Shown here: positions 41,486 to 51,279 of the stretch, piece by piece
How the letters are laid out: every line of letters begins with the position of its first letter
How positions within the stretch are numbered: position 1 is the first letter of the stretch
DNA from: Myxococcota bacterium
GTDB taxonomy: Bacteria > Myxococcota > B64-G9
Direction: 5' to 3'
Assembly: GCA_022710975.1 (NCBI GenBank)
Contig: JAKLGA010000001.1
Span: 372,001-436,000, forward strand
DNA length: 64,000 nucleotides
Made by a program: the position numbers and the translations under genes
Notes under the pieces: generated by a model
Told to the model about the DNA's origin: nothing
The model's input: only the letters and a program-made list of their open reading frames with translations
Database searches by the model: none

Positions 41486-43519
41486 GTGCCCGACAGGCGA
41501 CAGATGCGCTGGATGCGGGTGCGGTTGCTCGTGGTGGTGGGCCTGCTGGGCCTCGCCACCGCCGGCCTGGTTTGGCGCTTCTGGACCCTGCAGGTGTCCC
41601 AGGCGGACTGGCTGCGCGGGCTGGCCCAGGATCAGTACCTCAAGGAGATCACCCTCGAGCCCATGCGCGGGCCGATCCTCGACCGGCACGGCGCGCCGCT
41701 GGCCGTCAGCGTGATGACCGAGTCCATCTTCGTCATGCCCCAGGAGGTGCAGGATCTGCCCGGCACCGCCGCCGCCCTGGCCAAGACCCTGGGCCTCGAC
41801 GCCCGCGCGCTGGAGCGCAAGCTGGCCGGGCGCCGCCAGTTCACCTGGGTGAAGCGGCGCATCCCCGCGGCCGAGGCCGAGGCGGTGCAGGCCCTGGGGC
41901 TGCCCGGCGTGCACGCGACCGCCGAGAGCCGACGCTACTACCCGGCCCGCGAGCTCGCCGCCAGCGTGGTGGGCTTCGCCGGCGACGGGCGCGGGCTGGA
42001 GGGCCTGGAGCTCCTGTTCGACGGCCAGCTGCGCGGCTCGACCGTGCTGGCCCAGGGCCTGCGCGACGCCCGCGGCAACGTGCTGTTCGCCGAGGCGGCC
42101 GGCGCCGACACGGCCAGCGAGGGCACCGGGCTCACGCTGACCCTCGACCTCACCCTCCAGGAGCTGACCGAGGCCGAGCTGGAGCGCGCCGTGCGCGAGT
42201 CCGAGGCGCGGGCCGGTTCGGCCGTGGTGCTCGAGCCCCACAGCGGGGAGATCCTGGCCCTGGCCAACTGGCCCGGGTTCAACCCCAACACCTTCGCCAA
42301 GGTGCCGCGCGAGCGCTTCCGCAACCGCGCGGTGACCGACTGTTTCGAGCCCGGCTCGACCCTGAAGGTGTTCTCCCTGGCCGCGGCCATGCAGGCCAAC
42401 GCCCTGCGGCTGGACGAGACCTTCGACTGCCAGGGCGGCGCGTTGACCATCGGGCGCCACACCATCCACGACTCGGGCGGGCACCGCCTGCGGGTCGCCT
42501 CGGTGCGCGACATCCTGGTGCAGTCCAGCAACGTGGGCATGGCCCGCATCGGCCTGCGCCTGGGTCGCGAGCGGCTGTGGCAGGGGCTGGATGCCTTCGG
42601 CTTCGGCCGGCGCACGGGCGTGGATCTGCCCGGAGAGTCGGGCTGCCGCCTGCGGCGGCCCGGCTCCTGGAGCGAGGTCGGCCTGGCCAACATCTCCTTC
42701 GGCCAGGGGGTGAGCGCCACCCCGCTGCAGCTCGCCGCGGCCCTGGGGGCGGTGGCCAACGGTGGCGTGTGGCTGCGCCCGCTCATCGTCAAGGAGATCC
42801 GCGCCCCGCGCGGCCGGCTGGTGCAGGCTTTCCAGCCCGACCCGGCCGGGCGCGTGCTCGAGGAGCGCTGGGCCAGGGCGCTGGCCAACATGATGGTGGG
42901 GGTCACCGAGCCCGGCGGGACGGGCACCCGGGCCGCCCTGGCCGGCTTCCGCGTGGCGGGCAAGACGGGCACCGCCCAGAAGCCCGACGCCATCGCCGGC
43001 GGCTACTCCGACAAGCGGGTGGCCTCCTTCATGGGATTCGTGCCCGCGGAGGCGCCGCGCGTGGCCATCCTGGTGCTGATCGACGAGCCCCAGACGAGCC
43101 CGTACGGCGGCGTGGTGGCGGCCCCGGCCTTCGCCCGCATCGCCGAGGGCGCGCTGGCCTACCTGGGCGTGTTCCCCGCCCAGGCGGCCGTGGCCGACGC
43201 GCGGCCGGCCCTCCAAGCATCCCCGCGTCAGGACGAGGAGGCGGTGGCCCTGGACGAGGAGCCGGTCGAGGCCGCGCCGGTGGGGTCTGCGGCCGGGCGC
43301 ATGCCGGACGTGCGCGGGCTGTCGGCGCGCGAGTCCCTGCAGCGGCTGAGCGCGCGGGGGATCGAAGTGGCGCTGCTCGGCAGCGGCCGGGTCGCGCGCC
43401 AGGAGCCGGCCCCGGGGACCCCGCTGGTCGCGCCCGCCCGGGTGCGGCTGCTGCTCGAGCGTGGCGCGGACGCGGGTGGTGAGGGCGGAGGAGGGCGGCC
43501 GACGTGGCGGCTGAAGTGA
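41486..43519 (+). CDS. ftsI: Septal transpeptidase FtsI (PBP3) with C-terminal PASTA domain
   Basis: 677 residues from GTG 41486 with GAGGAGGAG upstream. A membrane anchor (RLLVVVGLLGLATAGLVW) precedes the dimerisation domain. Transpeptidase motifs: STLK at 291-294 (active Ser291), SSN at 347-349 and KTG at 493-495. Residues about 610-670 (MPDVRGLSARESLQRL ... VRLLLER) form one PASTA domain, which binds muropeptides and is absent from E. coli FtsI. An Asp/Glu-rich linker (QDEEAVALDEEPVEAA) precedes it. Its 3' end overlaps murE by 16 bases. Confidence 0.95.
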   Translation: MPDRRQMRWMRVRLLVVVGLLGLATAGLVWRFWTLQVSQADWLRGLAQDQYLKEITLEPMRGPILDRHGAPLAVSVMTESIFVMPQEVQDLPGTAAALAKTLGLDARALERKLAGRRQFTWVKRRIPAAEAEAVQALGLPGVHATAESRRYYPARELAASVVGFAGDGRGLEGLELLFDGQLRGSTVLAQGLRDARGNVLFAEAAGADTASEGTGLTLTLDLTLQELTEAELERAVRESEARAGSAVVLEPHSGEILALANWPGFNPNTFAKVPRERFRNRAVTDCFEPGSTLKVFSLAAAMQANALRLDETFDCQGGALTIGRHTIHDSGGHRLRVASVRDILVQSSNVGMARIGLRLGRERLWQGLDAFGFGRRTGVDLPGESGCRLRRPGSWSEVGLANISFGQGVSATPLQLAAALGAVANGGVWLRPLIVKEIRAPRGRLVQAFQPDPAGRVLEERWARALANMMVGVTEPGGTGTRAALAGFRVAGKTGTAQKPDAIAGGYSDKRVASFMGFVPAEAPRVAILVLIDEPQTSPYGGVVAAPAFARIAEGALAYLGVFPAQAAVADARPALQASPRQDEEAVALDEEPVEAAPVGSAAGRMPDVRGLSARESLQRLSARGIEVALLGSGRVARQEPAPGTPLVAPARVRLLLERGADAGGEGGGGRPTWRLK

Positions 43520-45057
43520 GCACGAGCTGCAGCCTGGTGGAGCTGCTGGCGGAGCTGCCCGGGGCGCGCCTGGAGGGCGAGCCCTCCCTGCGCATCACGG
43601 GCGTGGAGCACGACTCGCGCCAGGTGCGGCCCGGCCACCTGTTCGTGGCCCTGCCCGGCCAGCGCGTGGACGGCCACGCCTTCCTCGAGGCGGCGGCCGC
43701 AGCCGGGGCCGTGGCCGCGGTGGTGGAGCGGGAGGCGCCGCGCGGCCGGCTGTCGGCCCTGGTGCGCGTGCCCGAGGCCCGCGAGGCCCTGGCCCGCCTG
43801 GCGGCCCGCTTCTGGCGGCACCCCACGCGGGCGCTGCGCCTGGTGGGGGTGACCGGCACCAACGGCAAGACCACGCTCACCTACCTGGTGGAGCAGGTGG
43901 TGCGGGCCGCGGGCGGCTCGCCCGGGGTGATCGGCACGGTGGAGGTGCGCTTCGCCGGCCAGCGTCAGGACAGCCAGCACACCACGCCCATGGCGACCGA
44001 GCTGCAGGCCCTGTTCGCGCGCATGCGCGCGGCCGGGGTGAGCCACGCCATCATGGAGGTGTCCTCGCACGCCCTCGAGCTGCAGCGGGTGCGCGGCTGC
44101 GACTTCGAGGTGGCGGCCTTCACCAACCTGAGCCGCGATCACCTCGACTTCCACGGGGATCTCGAGCGCTACGCCGCGGCCAAGGCGCTGCTGTTCTCCC
44201 GGGAGCTGATGGAGAGCCAGGCGCCCCGGCGGACGGCCGTGGTCAACCGGGACGACGAGCGCGCCGAGCGCATGCTGCGCGACCACCGCGGCCCGGTGCT
44301 GGGCTTCTCGCGCCGGGGGCCGGCGGACGTGTGCGTCGAGGGTCCGGTGCACCAGGGCCTGGACGGCATCCGCGCCCGGGTGAGGTGCCCCGCCGGTGCG
44401 CTGGAGCTCGCAAGCCCGCTGACCGGCGCGCACAACCTGGAGAACCTGCTCACCGCGGTCGCCGTGGCCTGCGCCCTGGAGCTGCCGGTCGAGGTCATCC
44501 AGGCCGGGCTGGCGGCCTGCGCGCGCGTGCCCGGTCGGCTGGAGCGCGTGCCCGTCGCGGGCGGGCCGGCGGTGTTCGTGGACTACGCCCACACCGACGA
44601 CGCGCTGCGGAACGTGCTGGGCGCCCTGCGGCCGCTGACCCGGGGGCGCCTCTGGGCGATCTTCGGCTGCGGCGGCGATCGGGATCGCGGCAAGCGGCCG
44701 CTCATGGGCGCGGCGGTGGCCCGGGGCGCGGACGTGGCGGTGGTCACCTCCGACAACCCGCGCACCGAGGAGCCGGACGCCATCATCGCCCAGATCCTGC
44801 CGGGGCTGGAGCGGGAGGGGTTCGCGCGCTGCGAGCTCGCGGCGCTGGCCGGGCGCTCGCGGGCCTACGCGGTCGTGCCCGACCGGCGCGCGGCCATCCG
44901 CGGCGCCCTGGCGATCACCCGGCCCGAGGACGTGGTGCTGGTGGCCGGCAAGGGCCACGAGAACTACCAGATCGTGGGCCGCGAGAAGCACGACTTCGAT
45001 GACCTGCAGGAGGCCCGGCTGGCGCTGGAGGCGCAGCGAGGAGGGCGAGCGGAATGA
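43504..45057 (+). CDS. murE: UDP-MurNAc-tripeptide synthetase MurE
   Basis: 517 residues from GTG 43504. ATP loop GVTGTNGKTT at 115-124; HTTPMATELQ; and DNPR at 417-420, the motif that selects meso-diaminopimelate. So the wall is of the common Gram-negative A1-gamma type. The start overlaps ftsI and the stop overlaps murF (ATGA). Confidence 0.96.
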   Translation: MAAEVSTSCSLVELLAELPGARLEGEPSLRITGVEHDSRQVRPGHLFVALPGQRVDGHAFLEAAAAAGAVAAVVEREAPRGRLSALVRVPEAREALARLAARFWRHPTRALRLVGVTGTNGKTTLTYLVEQVVRAAGGSPGVIGTVEVRFAGQRQDSQHTTPMATELQALFARMRAAGVSHAIMEVSSHALELQRVRGCDFEVAAFTNLSRDHLDFHGDLERYAAAKALLFSRELMESQAPRRTAVVNRDDERAERMLRDHRGPVLGFSRRGPADVCVEGPVHQGLDGIRARVRCPAGALELASPLTGAHNLENLLTAVAVACALELPVEVIQAGLAACARVPGRLERVPVAGGPAVFVDYAHTDDALRNVLGALRPLTRGRLWAIFGCGGDRDRGKRPLMGAAVARGADVAVVTSDNPRTEEPDAIIAQILPGLEREGFARCELAALAGRSRAYAVVPDRRAAIRGALAITRPEDVVLVAGKGHENYQIVGREKHDFDDLQEARLALEAQRGGRAE

Positions 45058-46505
45058 GCCCTGGCAAGCCCAAGGAACAGACGCGCGCGGTGTGCACGGC
45101 GGCCGAGGCCGCCGCCGCGACGGGCGGGGCGCTGGTGCAGGGGCCGGGCAGCGCGGCCGCCCAGGTGGTCAGCACCGACAGCCGCCGGCCGGCGGCGGAC
45201 TCCCTGTTCCTGGCCCTGCGCGGGCCGAGCTTCGACGGGGCCCGCTACGCCGCCCAGGCCGTGGCGGGCGGCGCGCGCATCGTGGTGCTCTCCCGGGCGG
45301 CCTGGGAGGCGCGCCTGTGCGGCGAGCTGCCCGCCGAGGTGGCCGTGGTGGCCGTGGAGGACAGCCTGGCGGCGCTGGGCGCGCTGGCCGCCTGGCACCG
45401 CCAGCGCCAGCCCGCCCGGGTGGTGGGGGTGACCGGCTCGAACGGCAAGACCTCCACCAAGGAGATGACCGCGGCCGTGCTCGGCGGCGAGCCCGGGGTG
45501 CTGTCCACCCGGGGCAACCTGAACAACCTGGTGGGCCTGCCGCTGACCCTGCTGCGGCTCGGGCCCGCCCAGCACCACGCCGTGCTGGAGATGGGCATGA
45601 ACGCCCCCGGGGAGATCTCGCGCCTGGCCGCCACGGCCCGGCCGCAGGTGGGCCTCATCACCAACGTGCACCCGGTGCACCTGCAGGGGCTGGGCAGCCT
45701 CCAGGCCGTGGCCGAGGCCAAGGGCGAGCTGGTGGCCACCCTGGGCGCCGGGGCCGTGGCGGTGCTGAACGCGGACGATCCTTACGTGCTCAAGCAGGGC
45801 GAGCGCACCGGCGCCCGCCGGGTGACCTTCGGCCAGAGCCCGGCCGCGGACGTGCGCGTGGCCGAGGTACACCAGGAGGCCGACGCGGTGACCTTCCAGC
45901 TCAGCCTGGCCGGGCGCGCCTGGCCGGTGCGCCTCGAGCGCCTCGGGGCGCACAACGCGCTGAACGCGGCGGCGGCGGCCGCGGTGGGCTGGGTCGAGGG
46001 CGTGCCGCCCGAGCAGATCGTCGAGCGCCTGGCGCACGCGCCGGTGCCGCCCATGCGCATGGAGCGGCTGGACCTCGGCGACGCGCACCTGCTGGTGGAC
46101 TGCTACAACGCCAACCCCCGCTCGGTGCAGGCGGCCCTGCAGTCCCTGGCGGAGATCGCCCGGGGCCGGCCCAAGCTGGCGGTGCTGGGCGACATGCTCG
46201 AGCTGGGCGAGGCCTCCGAGCAGCTCCACCGCCAGGTCGGCCGGGCCGCGGCCGAGGCCCGGCTGGACGGGCTGTGCGCCTTCGGGCCCCAGGCTCGCTT
46301 CCTGGCCGAGGGCGCCCGCGAGGCTGGCCTCAAGGCCGTGGTGCACACGCGCGAGCTGGACGAGGTCCTGGCCTGGCTGCGCGAGCAGATGGGGGTGGGG
46401 AGCTGGGTGCTGCTCAAGGGCTCGCGCGGCATGCGCCTCGAGCGCGTGGCCAGGGCGCTGGCCAGCGAGCTGGGTGTCCCCTGGGACCGGGGCGAGGAGC
46501 ACTGA
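45054..46505 (+). CDS. murF: UDP-MurNAc-pentapeptide synthetase MurF
   Basis: 483 residues. ATP loop GVTGSNGKTSTKEM; LEMGMNAPGEISRLA; VDCYNANPRSVQAAL; and LGDMLELGEAS, the family blocks. It adds D-Ala-D-Ala to the tripeptide made by MurE. ATGA overlap with murE; mraY follows six bases after the stop. Confidence 0.96.
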   Translation: MSPGKPKEQTRAVCTAAEAAAATGGALVQGPGSAAAQVVSTDSRRPAADSLFLALRGPSFDGARYAAQAVAGGARIVVLSRAAWEARLCGELPAEVAVVAVEDSLAALGALAAWHRQRQPARVVGVTGSNGKTSTKEMTAAVLGGEPGVLSTRGNLNNLVGLPLTLLRLGPAQHHAVLEMGMNAPGEISRLAATARPQVGLITNVHPVHLQGLGSLQAVAEAKGELVATLGAGAVAVLNADDPYVLKQGERTGARRVTFGQSPAADVRVAEVHQEADAVTFQLSLAGRAWPVRLERLGAHNALNAAAAAAVGWVEGVPPEQIVERLAHAPVPPMRMERLDLGDAHLLVDCYNANPRSVQAALQSLAEIARGRPKLAVLGDMLELGEASEQLHRQVGRAAAEARLDGLCAFGPQARFLAEGAREAGLKAVVHTRELDEVLAWLREQMGVGSWVLLKGSRGMRLERVARALASELGVPWDRGEEH

Positions 46506-46511
46506 GGCGCC

Positions 46512-47600
46512 ATGCTCTACTACCTGCTCTACCAGCACGATCAGTGGCTCAACGTGGTGCGCTACCCGTCCTTCCGCGCCATCGCCGCGGGGGCCACGGC
46601 GCTCATCGCCGGCCTGCTGCTCTACCCGCCCTTCATCTCCTGGCTGCGGCGGGTGCAGCACGGCGCCTCCAACGTGCGCGAGGACACGCCCGAGGCGCAC
46701 CAGGCCAAGAGCGGCACGCCCACCATGGGCGGCGCGCTGCTGCTGGCGGCCATGCTGGTGAGCTGCCTGCTGTGGGGGGACCTGACCGATCTGCGGCTGT
46801 GGGTGGTCATGGGCATGACCATCTGCTTCGGGCTGATCGGCTTCGCCGACGACTTCCGCAAGCTCACCCGCAAGAGCTCCAAGGGGGTCAGCGGCAAGCT
46901 GCGGCTGCTGCTCGAGCTCGGCCTGACCACCGGGGTCATGGTGCTGCTCTACCTGCAGCCGGACTTCGACTCGCGCGTGTCCTTCCCGGTCATCAACTTC
47001 GAGCGCTTCAACCCGGACATCGGCGCCTTCTACGTGCCGCTGGCGGTGCTGGTCATCGTGGGCACGGCCAACGCGGTCAACATCACCGACGGCCTGGACG
47101 GCCTGGCCATCGGTCCGTCGATCACCTCGGCCTTCGTGTTCCTGGTGCTGGCCTACGCGGCCGGGGCCGTGCTGAAGGGCTTCGTGATCGCGGACTACCT
47201 GCGCATCCCGCACATCGAGGGGGCCGGGGAGCTCACCATCTACTGCGCCGCGCTGATGGGGGCGGGCATCTCCTTCCTCTGGTACAACTCCTACCCGGCC
47301 TCGGTCTTCATGGGGGACGTCGGCTCGCTGGCGCTCGGCGCCGGCCTGGGCACGCTGGCGGTGCTGACCAAGAACGAGCTCACCTCGGCCATCATCCACG
47401 GCGTGTTCCTGATGGAGATCCTGTCGGTGATGATCCAGGTCTGCTCCTTCAAGCTGACCGGCAAGCGCGTGTTCAAGATGGCGCCGCTGCACCACCACTA
47501 CGAGCTGAAGGGCTGGCCCGAGCCCAAGATCATCGTCCGCTTCTGGGTCGTGTCGATCATGCTGGCCATGATGGGCCTGGCCAGCCTGAAGCTGCGCTGA
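46512..47600 (+). CDS. mraY: Phospho-MurNAc-pentapeptide translocase MraY
   Basis: 362 residues with about ten membrane helices. Catalytic blocks: GGALLLAAMLVSC near TPTMGG, FADDFRK, NITDGLDGLAIGPS, SVFMGDVGSLALG and the HHHYELKGWPE loop. It joins the pentapeptide to undecaprenyl phosphate, forming lipid I. Length is standard. murD follows ten bases later. Confidence 0.97.
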   Translation: MLYYLLYQHDQWLNVVRYPSFRAIAAGATALIAGLLLYPPFISWLRRVQHGASNVREDTPEAHQAKSGTPTMGGALLLAAMLVSCLLWGDLTDLRLWVVMGMTICFGLIGFADDFRKLTRKSSKGVSGKLRLLLELGLTTGVMVLLYLQPDFDSRVSFPVINFERFNPDIGAFYVPLAVLVIVGTANAVNITDGLDGLAIGPSITSAFVFLVLAYAAGAVLKGFVIADYLRIPHIEGAGELTIYCAALMGAGISFLWYNSYPASVFMGDVGSLALGAGLGTLAVLTKNELTSAIIHGVFLMEILSVMIQVCSFKLTGKRVFKMAPLHHHYELKGWPEPKIIVRFWVVSIMLAMMGLASLKLR

Positions 47601-47610
47601 GGGAGGACGG

Positions 47611-49017
47611 GTGGAGCGCCTCGCCCACATGCTGAGCTCGCCCGCGGGTCGCCGGATCCTGGTGGTCGGCCTGGCGCGCAGCGGCCGCGCGGCCGCCCTG
47701 GTGCTGGCCGCGCGCGGGGCCCGGGTGGTGGCCACCGATCGGCGGGCCGCCCTCGAGGGCCTGGAGCCGCTGCGGGCGGCCGGCGTGGAGCTCGCCCTGG
47801 GCGCCGACCGGCCCGAGCTGACGGCCGCGGCGGAGCTCGTGGTGCTCAGCCCGGGCGTGCCGCTGGCCGCGCCCGTGCCGCGCGCGGCCCTGGCCGCGGG
47901 CGTGCCGGTGCTGGGCGAGCTCGAGCTGGGGGCCCGCCTGTGCGGCCTGCCGCTCCTGGCCGTCACCGGCACCAACGGCAAGTCCACCACCACGGCGCTG
48001 TGCGCGCACCTGCTGGCGCGCGCCGGCCTGGCGCCCTTCCTGGGCGGCAACATCGGCCGGCCGCTGTGCGATCTGCTGCTCCTGCCCGAGGCCGAGCGGC
48101 GCGCCTGCCGCTGGGCGGTCGTGGAGGTGTCCAGCTACCAGCTCGAGCACCTCAGCGCGCCGGCGGCCCTGGCGCCCAGGGTCGCGGTGTGGCTCAACCT
48201 GACCCCCGATCACCTGGAGCGCCACGGCTCGCTCGAGACCTACGCCGCCATGAAGCGGCGCCTGCTGGAGGGCCAGGACGCCCGGGCAGCCGCCGTCGTC
48301 TTCCGCGATGATCCCGTCGTGTCCCGCGCGGCCGAGGGGCTGGCCTGCCGGGTGCGGGGCTTCGGCCACGCGCCCGCCCACCTGGCGGCCGACGACGCGC
48401 TCATCATCCAGGAGAGGCGGCAGGGGCGGCGGCTCGAGCTCGGCGCGCTGGGGCTGCGGCTCGAGCTCGGCAACCCGCGCCTGGCCGGGGCGCACAACGC
48501 GGAGAACGCGGCGGCGGCCGTGCTGGCCGTGCTGGAGGCCGGGGCGGACCCGGCCTGCCTGCAGGCCGGCCTGGACGACTTCCCGGGCCTGCCGCACCGC
48601 ATCGAGCCGGTGCGCGAGCTCCAGGGCGTGCGCTGGGTGAACGACTCCAAGGGCACCAACGTGGACGCGACCCTGAAGTCGCTGGGCGCCTTCGAGGTGC
48701 CCGTCGTGCTGATCGCCGGCGGCCTGGGCAAGGGCACCGGCTACCTGGCCCTGCGCGAGGCGGTGCGCCAGCGGGTGCGGCACCTGATCCTGCTGGGCCA
48801 GGACGCGCCGCGGCTCGAGGCCGAGCTCGCGGGTTGCGCGCCCACCCACCGGGTGGCCGATCTCGCCGCGGCGGTGGCGCTGGCGCGGCGCCTGGCCGAG
48901 CCCGGGCAGGTGGTCCTGCTCAGCCCGGCCTGCGCCTCCTTCGACATGTTCCGCGACTTCGAGCAGCGCGGCGAGGTGTTCGCCGAGCTGGTGCGCGCGC
49001 TCCCGGAGGGTGCATGA
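47611..49017 (+). CDS. murD: UDP-MurNAc-alanine D-glutamate ligase MurD
   Basis: 468 residues from GTG 47611, with GGGAGGACGG upstream. ATP loop AVTGTNGKSTTTAL; GNIGRPL; VVEVSSYQLEHL; NDSKGTNVDAT. It adds D-Glu to UDP-MurNAc-Ala. The stop overlaps the ftsW ATG (ATGA). Confidence 0.96.
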   Translation: MERLAHMLSSPAGRRILVVGLARSGRAAALVLAARGARVVATDRRAALEGLEPLRAAGVELALGADRPELTAAAELVVLSPGVPLAAPVPRAALAAGVPVLGELELGARLCGLPLLAVTGTNGKSTTTALCAHLLARAGLAPFLGGNIGRPLCDLLLLPEAERRACRWAVVEVSSYQLEHLSAPAALAPRVAVWLNLTPDHLERHGSLETYAAMKRRLLEGQDARAAAVVFRDDPVVSRAAEGLACRVRGFGHAPAHLAADDALIIQERRQGRRLELGALGLRLELGNPRLAGAHNAENAAAAVLAVLEAGADPACLQAGLDDFPGLPHRIEPVRELQGVRWVNDSKGTNVDATLKSLGAFEVPVVLIAGGLGKGTGYLALREAVRQRVRHLILLGQDAPRLEAELAGCAPTHRVADLAAAVALARRLAEPGQVVLLSPACASFDMFRDFEQRGEVFAELVRALPEGA

Positions 49018-50147
49018 CCGAGCGACCGGCCATGGACTCCGTGCTGCTGTTCGGCGTGCTGGGCCTGGTCGGCTTCGGCCTGGTGATGGTGTACTCGGCC
49101 AGCGCGGTGTACGCCGGGGCCGAGCTCGGCGACCCGCTGTTCTACGCCAGGCGTCAGCTGCTGCACGTCGGCCTGGGCCTGGCCGCGCTGTGGCTGGGCT
49201 GGCGCTTCGGCTACCGCCGGCTGGTGCGCTGGGGCTACCCGCTGCTCATGCTGACCGTGCTGCTGCTGGTGGCGGTGCTGATCCCGGGGCTGGGGACGCG
49301 CGTGGGCGGCTCGTCCCGCTGGCTGCGCCTGGGGCTGATGAACTTCCAGCCGGCCGAGCTGGCCAAGGTGGCCTTCGTGGTCTACCTGGCCTGCTCGCTG
49401 ACCCGCAAGAAGGAGCAGATCCAGGCCTTCTCGGTGGGCTTCCTGCCGCACATGCTGGTCAGCGGCCTGCTGCTGGTGCTGCTCCTGCTGCAGCCGGACT
49501 TCGGCACCGCCGCCACCCTGACCATCCTGCTGTTCTTCCTGCTGTTCGTGGCGGGGACGCGCCTGTCCTACCTGGCGGTCTCGGCCCTGGCGGCCCTGCC
49601 CATGGCCTACATGCTGGTGACCGGCTCGGATTACCGCATGCGGCGGCTGCTGGCCTTCATGGACCCCTGGGCGGACCGCTACAACGTCGGCTACCAGATC
49701 ACCGAGAGCCTGATGAGTTTCGGCTCGGGCGGGGTGGCGGGCGTGGGGCTGGGCGAAGGGAAGCACAAGCTGTTCTTCCTGCCGGCGGCGCACACCGACT
49801 TCATCTTCTCCCAGGTGGGCGAGGAGCTGGGTTTCGTGGGCGCCACGGCGCTGGTGGCGGTCTTCGGGGTGGTGGTGTGGCGCGGGGTGCGCGCCGCCTG
49901 GCGGGCGCCGGATCTGTTCGGCACCTACCTGGCCTTCGGCCTGACCGCGCTCATCGGCATGCAGGCGCTCGTCAACATGGGCGTGGTCACCGGCCTGCTG
50001 CCCACCAAGGGTCTGACCCTGCCGTTCGTCAGCTACGGCGGCAGCTCGATGATCTGCATGATGCTGGCGGTCGGCCTGTTGCTGGACATCTCGGCCTCGA
50101 CGGCGCCCGAAGGGGCCGAGGCCGGCGCCAAGGTGACCTGGCCATGA
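49014..50147 (+). CDS. ftsW: Lipid II polymerase FtsW
   Basis: 377 residues, SEDS family, about ten membrane helices. Blocks: VMVYSASAV near the start, RWLRLGLMNFQPAELAK, LQPDFGTA, GVGLGEGKHKLFFLPAAHTD and LPFVSYGGSSM. It polymerises septal peptidoglycan with FtsI. The ATG at 49014 overlaps the murD stop. Longer frames upstream lie inside murD. Confidence 0.95.
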   Translation: MTERPAMDSVLLFGVLGLVGFGLVMVYSASAVYAGAELGDPLFYARRQLLHVGLGLAALWLGWRFGYRRLVRWGYPLLMLTVLLLVAVLIPGLGTRVGGSSRWLRLGLMNFQPAELAKVAFVVYLACSLTRKKEQIQAFSVGFLPHMLVSGLLLVLLLLQPDFGTAATLTILLFFLLFVAGTRLSYLAVSALAALPMAYMLVTGSDYRMRRLLAFMDPWADRYNVGYQITESLMSFGSGGVAGVGLGEGKHKLFFLPAAHTDFIFSQVGEELGFVGATALVAVFGVVVWRGVRAAWRAPDLFGTYLAFGLTALIGMQALVNMGVVTGLLPTKGLTLPFVSYGGSSMICMMLAVGLLLDISASTAPEGAEAGAKVTWP

Positions 50148-50169
50148 GGCCAGGCGGGAGCACGAGCGA

Positions 50170-51279
50170 ATGCGGGTCCTGATCGCAGGCGGCGGCACCG
50201 GCGGGCACCTCTTCCCGGGCATCGCGCTCGCGGAGGAGCTCACCGGTCGCAACCAGGGCCACCAGGTGCTGTTCGTGGGCACCGCGCGCGGCCTGGAGAC
50301 CCGCCACGTGCCCCGGGCCGGCTTCGAGCTCCAGCTCATCGAGGTGGGCGCGCTCAAGGGACGCGGGCTCCTGGGCTGGCTGCGCGGGCTGCTGCGCATC
50401 CCCCGCGCCCTGTGGCAGTCGCGCCGTATCCTCGCGCGCTTCCGCCCGCACGTGGTGGTGGGGGTGGGGGGCTACGCCTCCGGGCCCGTGGTGCTGGCCG
50501 CCTGGCTCCGGCGCCTGCCCACCATGGTGCTCGAGCAGAACGCGCTGCCCGGCTTCACCAACCGTTTCCTGGGCCGGCTGGTGCGGCGGGCGGTGGTGGC
50601 CTTCCCCGAGGCCCAGGCCCGCTTCCCGCGCGGCAAGGCGGTGCTGCTCGGCAACCCGGTGCGCCGCGCGGTGGTGGAGAACTTCCTGCGCAGCAAGGAG
50701 CCGCACGACGCGCCGCACCTGCTGGTGTTCGGCGGCTCCCAGGGCGCGCGCACGCTCAATCGCGTGGTGCCGGAGGCTGCAGCGCTGCTGCGCGCGCACC
50801 TGCCGACGCTGCGGGTGGTGCACCAGACCGGCGAGGCCGAGCTCGCGACCGTGCGCGAGCGCTACGCGGCGCTGGGCCTGGCCGGGGCGGCCGAGGTGCT
50901 GCCGTTCATCGAGGACATGGCGGCGGCCTACCGGCGCGCTGACCTGGTCATCTGCCGCGCGGGGGCCACCAGCGTGGCCGAGCTCAGCCTGTGCCGGAAG
51001 CCCTCCATCCTGATCCCCTTCCCGCACGCGGCCGACAACCACCAGGAGCTGAACGCACGCTCGCTGGTGGACGCCGGCGCGGCCGAGATGCTGCGCGAGG
51101 CCGAGCTCGACGCCGCCGGGCTGGCGGAGCGGACTGCTGCCCTGCTGGCCGATCCGGCCCGGCTGGGCGAGATGCAGGCGGCCGCCGGGCGGGTGAGCCG
51201 GCCCGAGTCGGCCCGCGAGATCGCGGACACCTGCCTGGAGCTCGGGGCCCCACGGGCGCTGCGCGAGGGGGTGGCCTGA
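50170..51279 (+). CDS. murG: Lipid II synthase MurG
   Basis: 369 residues. N-terminal [62 protein letters not shown]; and [10 protein letters not shown]. It transfers GlcNAc to lipid I at the inner membrane. The last base of its stop is the first of the murC ATG. Confidence 0.97.
   Translation: MRVLIAGGGTGGHLFPGIALAEELTGRNQGHQVLFVGTARGLETRHVPRAGFELQLIEVGALKGRGLLGWLRGLLRIPRALWQSRRILARFRPHVVVGVGGYASGPVVLAAWLRRLPTMVLEQNALPGFTNRFLGRLVRRAVVAFPEAQARFPRGKAVLLGNPVRRAVVENFLRSKEPHDAPHLLVFGGSQGARTLNRVVPEAAALLRAHLPTLRVVHQTGEAELATVRERYAALGLAGAAEVLPFIEDMAAAYRRADLVICRAGATSVAELSLCRKPSILIPFPHAADNHQELNARSLVDAGAAEMLREAELDAAGLAERTAALLADPARLGEMQAAAGRVSRPESAREIADTCLELGAPRALREGVA

Noticed and set aside
39389-43216. 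A 1275-codon minus-strand frame opposite mraZ, rsmH, ftsL and ftsI.
   Set aside because: It is antisense to four certain genes and shows only shadow composition with no motif.
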